Shown piece by piece: positions 24,225 to 35,015 of a stretch of 64,000 nucleotides of DNA. The notes under the pieces were generated by a model. It had not been told where the DNA came from. It did not search any database and saw nothing but the letters and a program-made list of their open reading frames with translations. Position 1 is the stretch's first letter. Each line of letters begins with the position of its first letter. Made by a program: the position numbers and the translations under genes. Source of the DNA: Macrothele yani. Lineage: Eukaryota > Arthropoda > Arachnida > Araneae > Macrothelidae. The DNA is taken from NCBI GenBank assembly GCA_039090855.1, contig CM077027.1, positions 100,476,316-100,540,315 on the forward strand. Reading direction: 5' to 3'.

Positions 24225-24710
24225 GAATCTCATGTATGTCCATTACAAATTTGTTCCAGATGGTCGGACCATCAACGCCAACCTCTACTCTGAACAGCTG
24301 AAGTAGGTGCGGATCTGCTTGGAGAAGTACCCGGCACTGGTGAACAGTCGCCTACAGCAGAACAACGCTCAACCTTATACCGCGCGAATGACTCAGGCAA
24401 AACTCCAGGAACTTGAGGGCATCAAACTGACGCCACACCCAGCACATGTTCCGGATCTTGCTCCCCCCCTGTTGGATTATTTATTACCTGTTCCGGTCAA
24501 TGGTTCTTTGCCTTGAAGGACAATAACTGGTACCGCCGTGGAATCGAAGGACTGGCAGACAGATGGCTAAAGACGGTGCAACACTATGGCCTATACTTTG
24601 AATGCTTGTCAGCTTTCGTTTAAAAGGTACGTATGAAGACAAAGTGATCCAAATATTGTAAAACTTTCGACATCCTCTGTATTTCACTAATAATGAGATA
24701 ACCACAATTT
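24225..24710 (+). pseudogene. Decayed mariner transposase, C-terminal half
   Basis: Plus-strand frames read VHYKFVPDGRTINANLYSEQ, a LQQNNAQPYTARMTQAK segment (catalytic-aspartate region, with Asn where Asp is usual), a PAHVPDLAPPLLDYL segment, and the typical WYRRGIEGLADRWLKTVQ end in a shifted frame. The order is that of the mariner C-terminal half. Stops and shifts make it dead, and the N-terminal half is missing or unrecognisable. Confidence 0.8.
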
Positions 24711-25185
24711 TTCAATAATACCAGTAATTTGAAAATTATACAGGAAATCCACTATTTTCTCTCTCACTGTATGAACTTGAATGCATACCCTTTTCTGCAG
24801 CCTTATAGAATGCATATCCCACATTCTACAAGTGGCAAATACTTTGAAACATGGTTAGATTTGTAATTACTATTTATAAAGGAATTCATGGACATCTCAA
24901 ATTTTGTTTTCAAGAATGACAATTTTTTTTTTTTTTCTTCTTTTACATTAGTATTTATTTTTTTCTTTAAGGGCTGATTTTTTAAGGTGATATGTCTTTT
25001 TCATCAGGCTGTCACCACTACATAAACAGCGACAGTGTGTTGTAATACTTGATAAAGACATTGCTACTGAAAATTAGCCTGTAAATACAGTTATGGATAC
25101 AAAAATTGCAATACTAATTACGGATGAAATTTGTGAAGTAATGTCAGTACCTTGAATAGTAATATGTCAGTACCATGTGTTATAT
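24711..25185. other. Intron, nothing recognised
   Basis: AT-rich sequence between the mariner and RTE fragments. A T-rich run lies at about 24928-24965. Confidence 0.4.
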
Positions 25186-25824
25186 ATTTTACAAGAATCA
25201 AAGATTTGGTGATTGATGGACAAAAGCTTGAGACAACTGAATCCTACATTTATCTTGGGCAGCAGATATCGAGTGAGGGTCACATTGATGAAGAAATTAA
25301 TCAGCGTATAAAACTTGCATGGATAGCTTTTGGAAGAAACAATAAAATTTTTAAGAGCAGTATGCCATTATGTCTCAAAAGAAAAGTGTTTAATCAATGC
25401 ATTCTGCCAGTGCTTATGTATGGAGCCGAGACATGGACCTTAACTAAAAAGACATACAAAGACTGCAGACAACTCAAAGAGGCATGGAGAGATGAATGCT
25501 TGGTGTAACCAGGAAAGATAAGAAGAGAGGAACTTGTGGATAAGGAAAATGACAGGAGTGGACAACATCATGACCAGAGTGAAATCACTGAAATGAAAAT
25601 GGGCTGGACATGTTGCCAGAAGAACGGACCACCGATGGACAACCGAAATTTTAGACTGGATTCCAAGGGACAGGAAAAGACCAAGAAGAAGACCCCATGG
25701 GAGATGGAAGGATGAAATTCAAAAGTATGCTGGAGTGACATGGAGGAGACAGGCCCAAGACAGACAATTGTGGAAGAAATTTGGGAAGACCTTCATACAG
25801 CAGTGGATTGATAATGGTTGATGA

Positions 25825-25829
<5 letters not shown>
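25186..25829 (+). mobile_element. RTE-type LINE, 3' fragment (copy 3)
   Basis: About 640 bp are collinear with the 3' part of the LINE at 28904-32006, from the IDG-KLE-TE-YIYLGQQISSEGHIDEEIN segment to the WIDNG end. The open frame breaks near 25508 and continues in another frame. The copy ends in GATGATGAT and runs into a (TA)n tract. It is strongly 5'-truncated, as is usual for LINE copies. Confidence 0.88.

Positions 25830-25855
<26 letters not shown>
25828..25855. repeat. (TA)n tail of RTE copy 3, target of a Tc1-like insertion
   Basis: The TA run follows the GATGAT tail of the RTE copy and is cut by the Tc1-like element that starts at 25856. The run resumes on the other side at 27173. 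Confidence 0.85.
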
Positions 25856-25858
<3 letters not shown>

Positions 25859-27172
25859 TGCTGGCCACCCAAAATGCAACACCAAGAAGGACACGAGATA
25901 GCAAAGCCAGATTTACTGAACACATAACAACAGATACAAAGATGAAACGATTGAGCTTACAGGCCCGTGCGACTTGCGGAACACGCAGACATCAATAGTT
26001 CGTGTGGCCCCATGGCTGGCAATAACGGCCGCTACATCGAACGAAAGAGGCTTTGGATGTGGGCTTGGGGTACGTCGGTCCAGGCTGCTTCCACACGTTG
26101 CCACAGTTCATCAGGCGTAGCCGCGGGTGGCGCTTGCTGGGCCACTCGGTTGCCGATCAGCGACCAGACGTGTTTGATGGCCGACATATCGGGAGAACAG
26201 GCGGGCCACGGCAACAGTGATACCTGGTGGGCCGGGGAAAATTGTTGCACGATGCGTGCCACGTGCTGTCGTGCATTGTCCTGTTGAAACGCAGCTGCTG
26301 GCAGGTCCTGCAGGTAAGGGAGGACTACAGGCTCCAAAACGTCGGAGATGTAGCGGTGGCTGTTGAGTGTACCGGCGATGCGTACCAGAGGGGTGCGGGT
26401 GTCATATCCAATTGCGCCCCAAACCATAACGCCAGGCGACGGACTGGTATGGCGATGCATAATGCAGGCGTCATACAGTCTCTCGCTGCGGTGCCGCCAC
26501 ACGCGGATCCGACCATCGTGGTGTTGCAGGCAGAAGCAGGATTCGTCGGAGAAGACAATGTGGTGCCATTCCGTAGACCAGGTGCGGCGTTCAACGGCCC
26601 ATGGCCGCCTCACTCGCCGGTGGTGTAACGTCAATGGTAATCTGAGCAATGGGCTCCTTGTGACAAGTCCCCGCTCCTGAAGATGACGTTGAACGGTACG
26701 AAGACCCCATGGATTAGGGTGTGCTGTGCAACACACCCTAATTCCTGCGCTAACGTTCGTGATGTGGCGGTGCGAGCCGTCAATGCCCGCCGCATAACAT
26801 GCCGTTCCTCTCGCTACCGTCATTCCCACACGGCCGCCGATGTCTCGGTACGATAAACCGCTGTCGGGATAAGCCACTATTCGTCCTCTGTCGAATTCTG
26901 AAATGTACTGGAATGACTGCCGTATTCTGCGACGAGTCATCAGGAAGCTTCTCACGCACAGGTTTGGCAGCACAACACACTTCCACCACTTACATCCTGC
27001 CTTCTGTGTACCCTTCTTATAGTGCTTCTCGGTGGTGTGCCGGGAGCACATGATTTGCATATGCCCTGCAATGCTAATCGTTTGTATGTCCTCTCGCGGG
27101 CGACGCATGCTGCGAATTTCAGGCTAATCGGATGCTTCCTTCTTAGTGTTGCATTTTGGGTGGCCAGCAATG
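25856..27172 (-). mobile_element. Tc1/mariner-type element A, complete ends, inserted in (TA)n
   Basis: The 1317-bp element starts CACTGCTGGCCACCCAAAAT and, from the other end in reverse complement, CATTGCTGGCCACCCAAAAT. The inverted repeats run about 36 bp with two mismatches. TA lies directly outside each end, the standard Tc1/mariner duplication, here within a TA microsatellite. It carries one transposase gene on the minus strand. Confidence 0.92.
26032..26940 (-). pseudogene. Tc1-like transposase of element A, DD34K variant
   Basis: I take the ATG at 26940 (MTRRRIRQSF) as the likely start, because a helix-turn-helix region (FDRGRIVAYPDSGLSYRDIG) follows; the frame is open further upstream to 27108. 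The DDE domain shows the first Asp in VFSDESCF and the second in QQDNARQH. Exactly 34 residues later, in SPDMSAIKHVW, Lys (AAA) stands where Glu is expected. The segment between the helix-turn-helix and the FSDES motif is shorter than usual, suggesting an internal deletion, and the C-terminus shifts frame at about 26032 (the usual IAAVIASHGATRT tail continues in another frame). It is probably inactive. Confidence 0.82.

Positions 27173-27230
<58 letters not shown>
27173..27230. repeat. (TA)n microsatellite, distal part
   Basis: A long TA run resuming right after the Tc1-like element. Before that insertion it was contiguous with 25828-25855. Confidence 0.95.
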
Positions 27231-27231
<1 letters not shown>

Positions 27232-28860
27232 TATTAAGGAGAAACCTAATTGAAAAAACATCAATAATTTCGACTCACACCAAGTACGACATAGAAAAGG
27301 TTATGTATCTATCGGTGTGAGTAAAAGGAGAAAAGACAAAAAAAAATAAAATAAAACAACTGAATGTAGAAGGTGTCGAGAATACTGAGCCTTGGCTTTA
27401 TCAAGGACCAGCAAAAACTCTGCATTTTCTCACTTCCACAAAGACCTAGTCGGAAATGGGTTTCTGCAAGGCCATGGATGCAAGTAACATTCCCACCTAA
27501 TATTGTTTTAAAAAATATATATATGTCATGTCCTCCGCAGAGTTGTATGACAAAGCACTAGTTAACAATTTCGCTTGCATCCATTGACCTTCATGGCCCG
27601 ACCCATGCTCTTCATCTGTTACTATTAAACAGAGAGAAGAAGATTAAAGAGAACTCAAGCTGTGAGAGTGACATAATAATTAGAAATAATTTTCAGCTAT
27701 AACGAAATGCCAAGTTCGTTTGAGAGAGAATTTAAACCTGAAAAACAATGCAAAAGAAATCCGAATATTTACATTGCAATTAAAAAAGGAAATATTAATT
27801 TTTAAAATTTTTAAAAAACCTGATTTTTGAAAGAAAACTTGAGTCTAAAACCCCCTACTCTACACCTTATGACAGCACGAAAACGAGAATAATTTAAAGA
27901 CAATAATTAACTAAAGAAAACTTTGTGAAAGTTATATGACTTAAACAGTTAGTTGCAATATGTACAAAGTTTTTCAGCAGTGCTTTAAGTGCATAATTAT
28001 TTTAGTTATTAAAAACTTAACTACTTGGAAAAACAGCGCAAAGAAAAGGAACACGCTTAGCCCTCTGCTGTTCCTGGGTACCCCAAAAGACGCGCAAAGT
28101 TACCAAGAAAAGAAAGAGTTAAAACCCGCAAAAATGTTAACAGACAAGCCAGTGCCTAAAAGCTGAAAAGCAAAAAATCAACAGAGAAAAAGTACATGAA
28201 TTGCAAACAATGAACTTATAAAACCTAAAGCCCAAAACACAAGGAAGAGAGCTTACCTCTTGTGCGACGAAACAATCACCTCACTAAAGTAAAACATGGC
28301 TGACCTCTTTCCTGACGCTTCTGCCACTCCCTAGACGCTGGGGGGCAGTGTGGGTGGGGCTGATGGCCTCCTCATACAGAAAGAAACCAACTCGCGGAGA
28401 TTTTAGCCAGAGAAAAAAATATATAAACTTAAGACTGTGTACCTGTATGATCTGAAAGAGCAGAATTAACTCTCCAGAATACATGAGAAATATTATAGAA
28501 TACACGAGTAGTGTATTCAATAATCTTTGCATGTATTAAATCACCTTAGTGAGCTTCTATAGATTAATCAGAATCTTATTAATTTTAATGTTGGTTTTAC
28601 TATTTTTAGTATAGCTATCCTAGTGATGAATAACTAGTTTTCTTTTTTATTTGTTTTTATTTTCTTTTATAAACAGATTTTTAAGCTTTTTTTTGTGATT
28701 TTGTTTATATTATTTTATTTAGTTTTTTGTTTTAATAGGACCTTCATATCCATAGCACTAAGGTTCCTTTTAGTAGTTAATAGGCATCCTCTAGCCAACT
28801 TCCTTACGGCTTTCGTTTTAAATTCTAAAAAAATTTTTTCCTTAGTCTTCAGTTTTGCTC
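27231..28860. other. Intron, no gene recognised
   Basis: Mostly AT-rich. The part around 28255-28350 is GC-richer and, on the minus strand, has AG-bounded sequence followed by AGAG then GTAAGC, which could be a splice donor. I cannot tie it to any coding exon. Confidence 0.4.
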
Positions 28861-28864
28861 TTCA

Positions 28865-28892
<28 letters not shown>
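28865..28892. repeat. (TA)n microsatellite at the 5' edge of RTE copy 1
   Basis: A TA run immediately before the LINE. The LINE's target duplication overlaps its end. Confidence 0.95.
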
Positions 28893-28899
<7 letters not shown>

Positions 28900-31800
28900 A
28901 TACGGGGCTTTGACGACCGCCAATAGCGGTATAACTATACCATCGGGATTAGAGGAAATGCTATCCCACACTCACCAACCCGCTTGGCCAGCGTGGTGAG
29001 TTATGGCCAAACCCCTCCAAAATGACTCCACAACTTAAATCTTGGCCCTCAGTCTCCGGCAGCTGGAATGTACCTGGCCAAGGCAGCGGCCAGTGCGACA
29101 TGAAGGCAGAGGGTGCTAAGAATCCCCGGAGGACCTCACTAGGCTGCCATCTGATGCTGACCTTGGCTACATATAACGGATGCTCCCTATCTTCTGATTC
29201 AAGGCATCTTGAATTGGAAAAGGAACTACAAAGGATCAAGTGGGACATTGTCGGGCTAAGTGAGGTAAGGAGAAAAGGAGAAGATCTCATTGAACTGAAA
29301 AGTGGACATCTCTTCTACTATCGTGGGACAGATACTGGCAGAACTAGTGGTGTTGGATTTATAATAAACAAGAAACTGAAGGATAAAGTTGTAGAAGTTG
29401 AAAGTTCCTCTGACAGAGCTGTACGACTCGTTATCCAACTCTCGAGAAGATACCAGGCTCAGATTATTCAAACTTATGCACCCACCACAAGTCATGCTGA
29501 AGAAGAAATTGAAGAACTTTATGATGAAATTCGTCATCTAAATAATATAGGTAAGCAGCACTTGATGATAATTATGGGAGATTTCAATGCAAAAATAGGG
29601 CAACAGCAACAGAATGAAACTTCAGTAGGTAAATTCGGTCACAGCAACAGAAACCAGCGTGGAAATACTCTCGTAGAGTTTGCAGAGGCAGAAGGGTTTT
29701 TCATCTTGAACTCCTTTTTCAAGAAAAAGCCACACAGGAAATGGACATGGAGACATCCAAATGGGACGACAAGTGAAATTGATTTTATTATGTGTAACAA
29801 AAAATTCGTCATAGAAGACTGCAGTGTGCTAAACAAGTTCAACACAGGCAGTGACCATAGATTGGTGAGATGTAAGATGCACCTCAACACTAAACTCGAA
29901 CGTAGCAAGCTCATAAGACAAACAAAATGTATTGACATAACCAACCTTAAAAAACACCATAATACCTTCAAATTGGAACTGAAGAACAGGTTCTCTGCTT
30001 TAGAAGGCCTAACATCGGAAGAAGTGGATATTTCTGAAGTTAACAGAAAAGTAACCAAAGCTCTTATGGAAACAGCAACAAAATTAGCTGGGTCTAAGAA
30101 CAAATTGCATGTGAACAAATTATCAGGAAAAACCAAAATGTTGATGCAAAAAAGAAGAGTGATGAGGACAACTAAAGAAGATGAGACTTCCAAAGTGGAA
30201 TATATAGAGCTATGCAAGACAGTACGAAAAAGTATCACTGAAGACGTAAGGAAATTCAACTGTGAACTAGTAAGGAAAGCAATTGAAAACAACCAAAGCC
30301 TAAAGATAGCAAAGGGACATCTCAGTAAGGGGGAAAAAAAAAAAAAACAGATTATGGCACTGAGAAAAGAAGATGGTTCTGTAACAAGAAATAAAGGCGA
30401 AATTTTGACAAGAGTGAAAGATTTCTACTCCAAATTATATGAAAGGGATGATACATGCACTCCAGACATCATGAAAGGTACCAGAGTTCTTCCAGTCCTT
30501 CCAGCAGAAGTTGCACATGCAATCAAGAACATGAAGCGGGGAAAAGCTCCAGGAGAAGATGGAATTACTGTAGACATCATACAAGAAGCAAGTGGAGAAA
30601 TCGAAACAGTACTCGCCCAAATTTTCACTCGATGCCTTAATGAAGGGAAAATTCCTGAGGATTGGAACAACGCTACAATGATCTTGTTACATAAAAAAGG
30701 TGACATTGAGGATCTCAGGAACTACAGACCTATCAGCCTCCTATCAGTGGTTTATAAAATCTTCACTAAAGTTCTTTCACACCGCTTGAAGGTGACACTG
30801 GACATGGCTCAACCGAGAGAACAAGCTGGATTCAGGAGTGGCTACAGCACAATAGATCATATCCACGTACTGAGAGAACTAATTGAAAGAGCGAGGGAAT
30901 ATGAACTTCCATTGTGCATGGCTTTTATCGATTATGAAAAAGCCTTTGATTCGGTGAAACCATCAGCAGTTGCAATGGCTCTGAAATCCTGCGGTATTGA
31001 AGATGCATACATTAATATTATTAATAACATCTATGAAAATGCAAGTGCAAAGATTCGGCTGTTTGAAAATACAACACACATAAAAATTGGAAAAGGAGTG
31101 AGACAGGGTGACACCATATCTCCGAAACTCTTTAATGCCACATTGGAAAATGTCTTTCAATCACTGAACTGGGAAAACAAAGGGATAAAGATTAATGGAG
31201 ATTATCTAACCCACCTTCATTTAGCTGATGACATAATCATTTTTGCAACTACCCCATCAGAGCTACAGAGTATGATCCAGGAACTTGCTGACAAGAGTAA
31301 AGAAGTGGGATTAAAAATGAACTTTCAGAAGACAAAAGTGATGTTCAATGCTTTTACAAGAAATGAAGATTTATCGATTGATGGAGAAAAGCTGGAGATA
31401 ACAGAAACGTACGTTTATCTTGGACAGCAGATATCAAGTGAGGATCACATTGATGAAGAAATTAATCGGCGTACAAAACTTGCCTGGAGAGCTTTTGGAA
31501 GAAACAGCATAATTTTTTGTAAGAGCAATATGCCATTATGTCCTAAAAGAAAAGTGTTTGATCAATGCATCCTTCCAGTGCTTACGTATGGTGCAGAGAC
31601 GTGGACTTTGGCTAAAAGAGACATACAAAGGCTGCAGACAACTCAAAAAAGCATGGAGAGGTGCATGCTTGGTGTAACCAGGAGAGATAAGAAGAGGAAC
31701 ACGTGGATCCGACAAAATGACAAGAGTGGAAGACATCATGATCAGAGTTAAATCCCTGAAATGGCAATGGGCTGGACATACTGCCAGAAGGACAGACCAT

Positions 31801-32017
31801 CGATGGACAGCCGAAATTTCAGATTGGATTCCAAGGGACAGGAAAAGACCCAGAAGAAGACCACATGGAAGATGGGTGGATGAAATTCGAAAGTATGCGG
31901 GAGTGACATGGAGGAGACTGGCACAAAACAGACCGTTGTGGAGGAAACTTGGGGAGACCTTCGTCCAGCAGTGGATTGATAATGGTTGACAATGATGATG
32001 ATGATGATATGATATAC
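28893..32017 (+). mobile_element. RTE-type non-LTR retrotransposon, near full length (copy 1)
   Basis: The 3.1-kb element (28904-32006) is flanked by the identical 11-mer ATATGATATAC (28893-28903 and 32007-32017). It starts GGGGCTTTGACGACCGCC, has a 5' UTR of about 118 bp, one long ORF and a short 3' end finishing in (GAT)n, the simple-repeat tail usual for RTE-clade LINEs. Protein sequence (apurinic-type endonuclease plus RT, resembling entries often labelled craniofacial development protein 2-like) supports the RTE/BovB-like class. Two further fragments of the same family are at 25186 and 49936. Confidence 0.9.
29022..31989 (+). pseudogene. RTE-type ORF: endonuclease plus reverse transcriptase, one frameshift
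   Basis: The frame from ATG 29022 is open for 909 codons; by comparison with copy 2 it then shifts at about 31711 through one extra base, and the C-terminus continues in the next frame to TGA at 31987-31989. Endonuclease residues are in place: Asn52 (ATYNG), Glu81 (GLSEVR), GDFNAKIG, SEIDFIM and GSDHRLV. RT blocks follow: GKAPGEDGIT, NYRPISLLS, AFIDYEKAFDSV (about residue 633), GVRQGDTISPKLF and LADDIIIF (about 733), so both catalytic Asp are kept though the position before Ala is Leu. The C-terminal part has YLGQQIS and YGAETWTL. An A-run at about 30332-30345 adds residues relative to copy 2. This copy is the least damaged retroelement in the window. Confidence 0.9.
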
Positions 32018-32655
32018 ACAACAGCTTCGTGATGTCACTGGAAAAACAAGTAGTGGTGCCGTCAATGACACCCCTGTTTCAAGTACCTCAATTAAACTGT
32101 TATGAGCTCAATTGCTGTTCAGCAAAGTGTTAATGCAATGATGGTATACCAAGACAACCCAGGCAAGGCACAGATCATCAACTGAGGTATTTCAAGTGAG
32201 GCCTTATAGTGGGAAACATGAGGCAGGGGTTAGTCACCATACTGAATAGCCATTCAAATCAGTTGTGCTGTAAGCACAATGACATTGAGTTACAACATTT
32301 GGGAAGGTACCTCCACCTGCCACAGTGGATCTGGTCTATACAGCTGCACCACAAAACAAGAGGAAAATTGTCTCATCCAGGGACAAGCAACTGCAACCCC
32401 TCTGCCATATCTTCCACCTAACAAAATATGGCTTCTGTACAACAGCCTTTGCTCTCTATAAGGACCATCTGATGACTTTTAATAGGAACTGGATTACATG
32501 CATAGCACCCACGTCATTTCATGAGTCCATCACTTGTTTAGACACAGATGAAGGCTGTATAAAGATTCAATGTCACCAACGGCAGAAGGGGGGGGAGAGA
32601 ATCTAGCATATATTCAAGGGGGAGGCATTGTTGTGGCAAGGCATGTTCTAATCAT
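32018..32655. other. Intron, nothing recognised
   Basis: Unassigned sequence between RTE copy 1 and a fragment of the second LINE family. Confidence 0.4.
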
Positions 32656-32870
32656 GTGAGGAACGAAGATGTGTGATGTGAAGCAAAATATTAGTAAGGT
32701 GGAAACAAATATTCTGAGGTTGTTTGGCCCTGTTGAAAGAATGAGTGGCGAGTTGCTTACAAAGAGAATTTATTCAGCCCAAGTGGCAGGAAAAAAAGGC
32801 CAACGAAATCCTGGGAGGACCAGATCCAAGAATACATGTATGAGAAAGTGCTTGCTTATACTATTATTTA
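32656..32870 (+). mobile_element. Fragment of the second LINE family (3' region)
   Basis: Plus-strand translation gives CDVKQNISKVETNILRLFGPVERM and SAQVAGKKGQRNPGR. These match in order the LCDVKQNVVSKVETNMLRWF and SAQVAGRKGRGRPRK segments of the LINE at 60872-63210, so this is a short fragment of that family in the opposite orientation. Confidence 0.8.
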
Positions 32871-32910
32871 ATTATCCATAGTTTTCTATAAGTATGCATC
32901 TCATTGGTTT

Positions 32911-33125
32911 ACTAATTATCATATTTTCTGGCATAAGAGAAGAATTTTCTCTTCAGAAGTCTGGGCCTCAACTTAGATTTACAAATTATCATATTTTTTG
33001 GCCTAGGAGACAATACCTTTCTCTTCAGAAGTCTGGGCCTCCACTTATATTTACTAATTATCATGTTTTTTGGCGTAAGAGACAAGACTTTTCTCATCAG
33101 AAGTCTGGGCCTCCACTTATCTGTG
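32911..33125. repeat. 72-bp minisatellite, three units
   Basis: CTGGGCCTC occurs at 32961, 33033 and 33105, exactly 72 bp apart. Units share ATTATCATNTTTT(C/T)TGGC and TTTCTC(T/A)TCAGAAGT. Confidence 0.9.
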
Positions 33126-34319
33126 AAAATTCCTCAATAAGAGAGAGGGAAAATACAACTGTGCCTTAAACTCGATCATGACCCAAATACCTTGAAAGGT
33201 AATATTATGTTCATAATAAATTATTCCCAAAGCATACAAAACGTAATATTCCTTTCACTAAAAACTTGTTTAAAAACTGCTGAAATGGATATTTCCATTC
33301 CATAGAAACATTAAAATTGTGACGACCTATTTGGAGTGGCAGCTGTCATATGTTAATTGCATCTCCCTTGCAAAATACATTCACGAAGACCACGTGCGTG
33401 GCATTCACCTCTGGTTTTTGCAAAGCTGCCAGAACTCACCTCTGGTTTTGCAAAGCTGCCAAAACTACTTATCTCACAACGATTAAACATCTGAAATATG
33501 TCGCTGCCATGCAGCTGATTTGCTGGTGACAATTCTGTCGACAGTTGACTGCGCATGCGCTTTAAAAATAGCAATTAGCAGCAGTTAGCGAAGGCGGTAG
33601 TCCTTTTACAATCTCTCAATTGTATCTTTCGACCGAATTGAAATAAACTATTTCTTCAAATGGCTTACCTTAATTTATTTCATGTTTCTATTTGAAATCG
33701 AAAGCTCTTTTGATTTCAATATGAGAAAGCAGTGAACCATAACTCATGCTACAAGTATAAGTTTTATTTGACACACTTGTGTGACACCCCCACCCCTTCA
33801 CCTTTGGGCAGTGGATTCTCCGACTGGTCGATTGGAGGGAAGGGATATCGGTAACATCAGTTCTGAAGAAAAAATAAGCTTACAAGATTCAATTTTCTGC
33901 CGAAAAGAAAAACACCAGTTATCTCATTTTCTCTTCCTTTTAATATTTACTGAAACATTAAAAATCTAGTTACAGAATTTTGGAACACTAACTGTATATG
34001 TTCTAGTCTCGTCTTATCATAATGGATTGACTTGTCCATGAATTAAGGTAACGAAATTGAGAAATTTAACACATTGGACTTGTATGCCGAAAAATATGGT
34101 AATCACTATATACTTACATTTATGCTATTTTTATCTTTCCCTTTCTTCTTGCAATGTACTAGTTAGTACCTTGCAAGAAGAAAGGGGGACAAGAGTCATT
34201 ACATATAAAATTTTAGTCATTAACATAACTGATCATTTGAGTATCACGCTGTCTTCGTACGATATGAAAAACCTACTTTCAAAATTGCAAATTAAAACCA
34301 TATTTATTTAAAAGTCTAA
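33126..34319. other. Intron with minor repeats, no gene
   Basis: A 31-bp tandem duplication (TCACCTCTGGTTTTTGCAAA...) lies at 33405-33466. The rest is unassigned AT-rich sequence apart from the hairpin at 34138-34187. Confidence 0.5.
34138..34187. repeat. Hairpin, about 22-bp arms
   Basis: CCCTTTCTTCTTGCAA then TGTACT is followed, after a 4-base loop, by its near-exact inverted copy. It lies about 140 bp beyond the 3' end of the Penelope-like element. Confidence 0.8.
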
Positions 34320-34324
34320 AAGTC

Positions 34325-34375
34325 AGTTAAAAAAGACAAGATCTTTCGGAGCTCATTAGGCTCCATCACATCAGG
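34325..34375 (-). ncRNA. Possible degenerate hammerhead-type motif at the Penelope-like 3' end
   Basis: On the minus strand the stretch reads CCTGATGTGAT, then GGAGC, a 7-base loop, GCTCC, then GAAAG. A CTGATGA core, a short stem and GAAA is the hammerhead ribozyme layout reported for Penelope-like terminal repeats; here CTGATGA is split by an extra TG. The stem GGAGC/GCTCC is perfect. Position at the downstream end of the element fits, but stem III pairing is not convincing, so any activity is doubtful. Confidence 0.3.
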
Positions 34376-34641
34376 TCAAGTGCCGAGAAGACACCTGGGG
34401 AGCTTACATTATAAGCACCTGCGGTAGACCCACAATACATCTGGTCGCCAGCCTCACCTTTCAGTGATGCCAGTTTGATATGGTTAAAGTTCAAAAACCG
34501 ATAGAAATCAAAATAATACCTCACCTTCAGACCGCCGCTCCGATGGTTCAATCAAACGTCTCCACTGCCGGGGCACAAATGACGGAAGTTCCAAATTACA
34601 ACATGTTTCACCATACTTTAGGATAAACAGGCTCTCTGTGA

Positions 34642-35015
34642 AAAATACAGTTCGTTTGGTGACATTAGAGTTGAGTATCTTCACTTCAGACCAGTTCGGA
34701 ATATATCCTCCCTGGTTGACAGCAACTGCAAAGGCAGTAGAAGTGTTGCCCGAACGTAGAGCATATTGATGCTCAGACAAACTGATCTTCAATGTCCTAA
34801 GTGTAGAGCCAATATAGTATTTTAAGGCAAAATACAGTTTGTTTGGTGATATTGGAGTTGAGTATCTTCACTTCAGACCAGTTTGGAATATATCCTCCCT
34901 GGTTGACAGCAACTGTAAAGGCAGTAGAGGTGTTGCCCGAACGTAGAGCAAATTGATGCTCAGACAAACTGATCTTCAATGTCTTAAGTGTAAAGCCAAC
35001 ATAGTATTTTAAGGC
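34642..35015 (-). repeat. 187-bp tandem duplication of the GIY-YIG region
   Basis: 34642-34828 and 34829-35015 are near-identical, starting AAAATACAGTT and ending TTTTAAGGC. Each encodes LKISLSEHQ(Y/F)ALRSGNTSTAF and NQGGYIPNWSEVKILN. Scattered point differences show the duplication is not brand new. Confidence 0.93.

Noticed and set aside
28255..28350. GC-richer block with AG and GTAAGC-like signals on the minus strand
   Set aside because: Could be a non-coding exon, but no coding content or partner exon is visible.
29639..30292. 217-codon minus-strand frame
   Set aside because: Shadow of the RTE ORF on the opposite strand; the same shadow recurs at 49919-50533 in copy 2.
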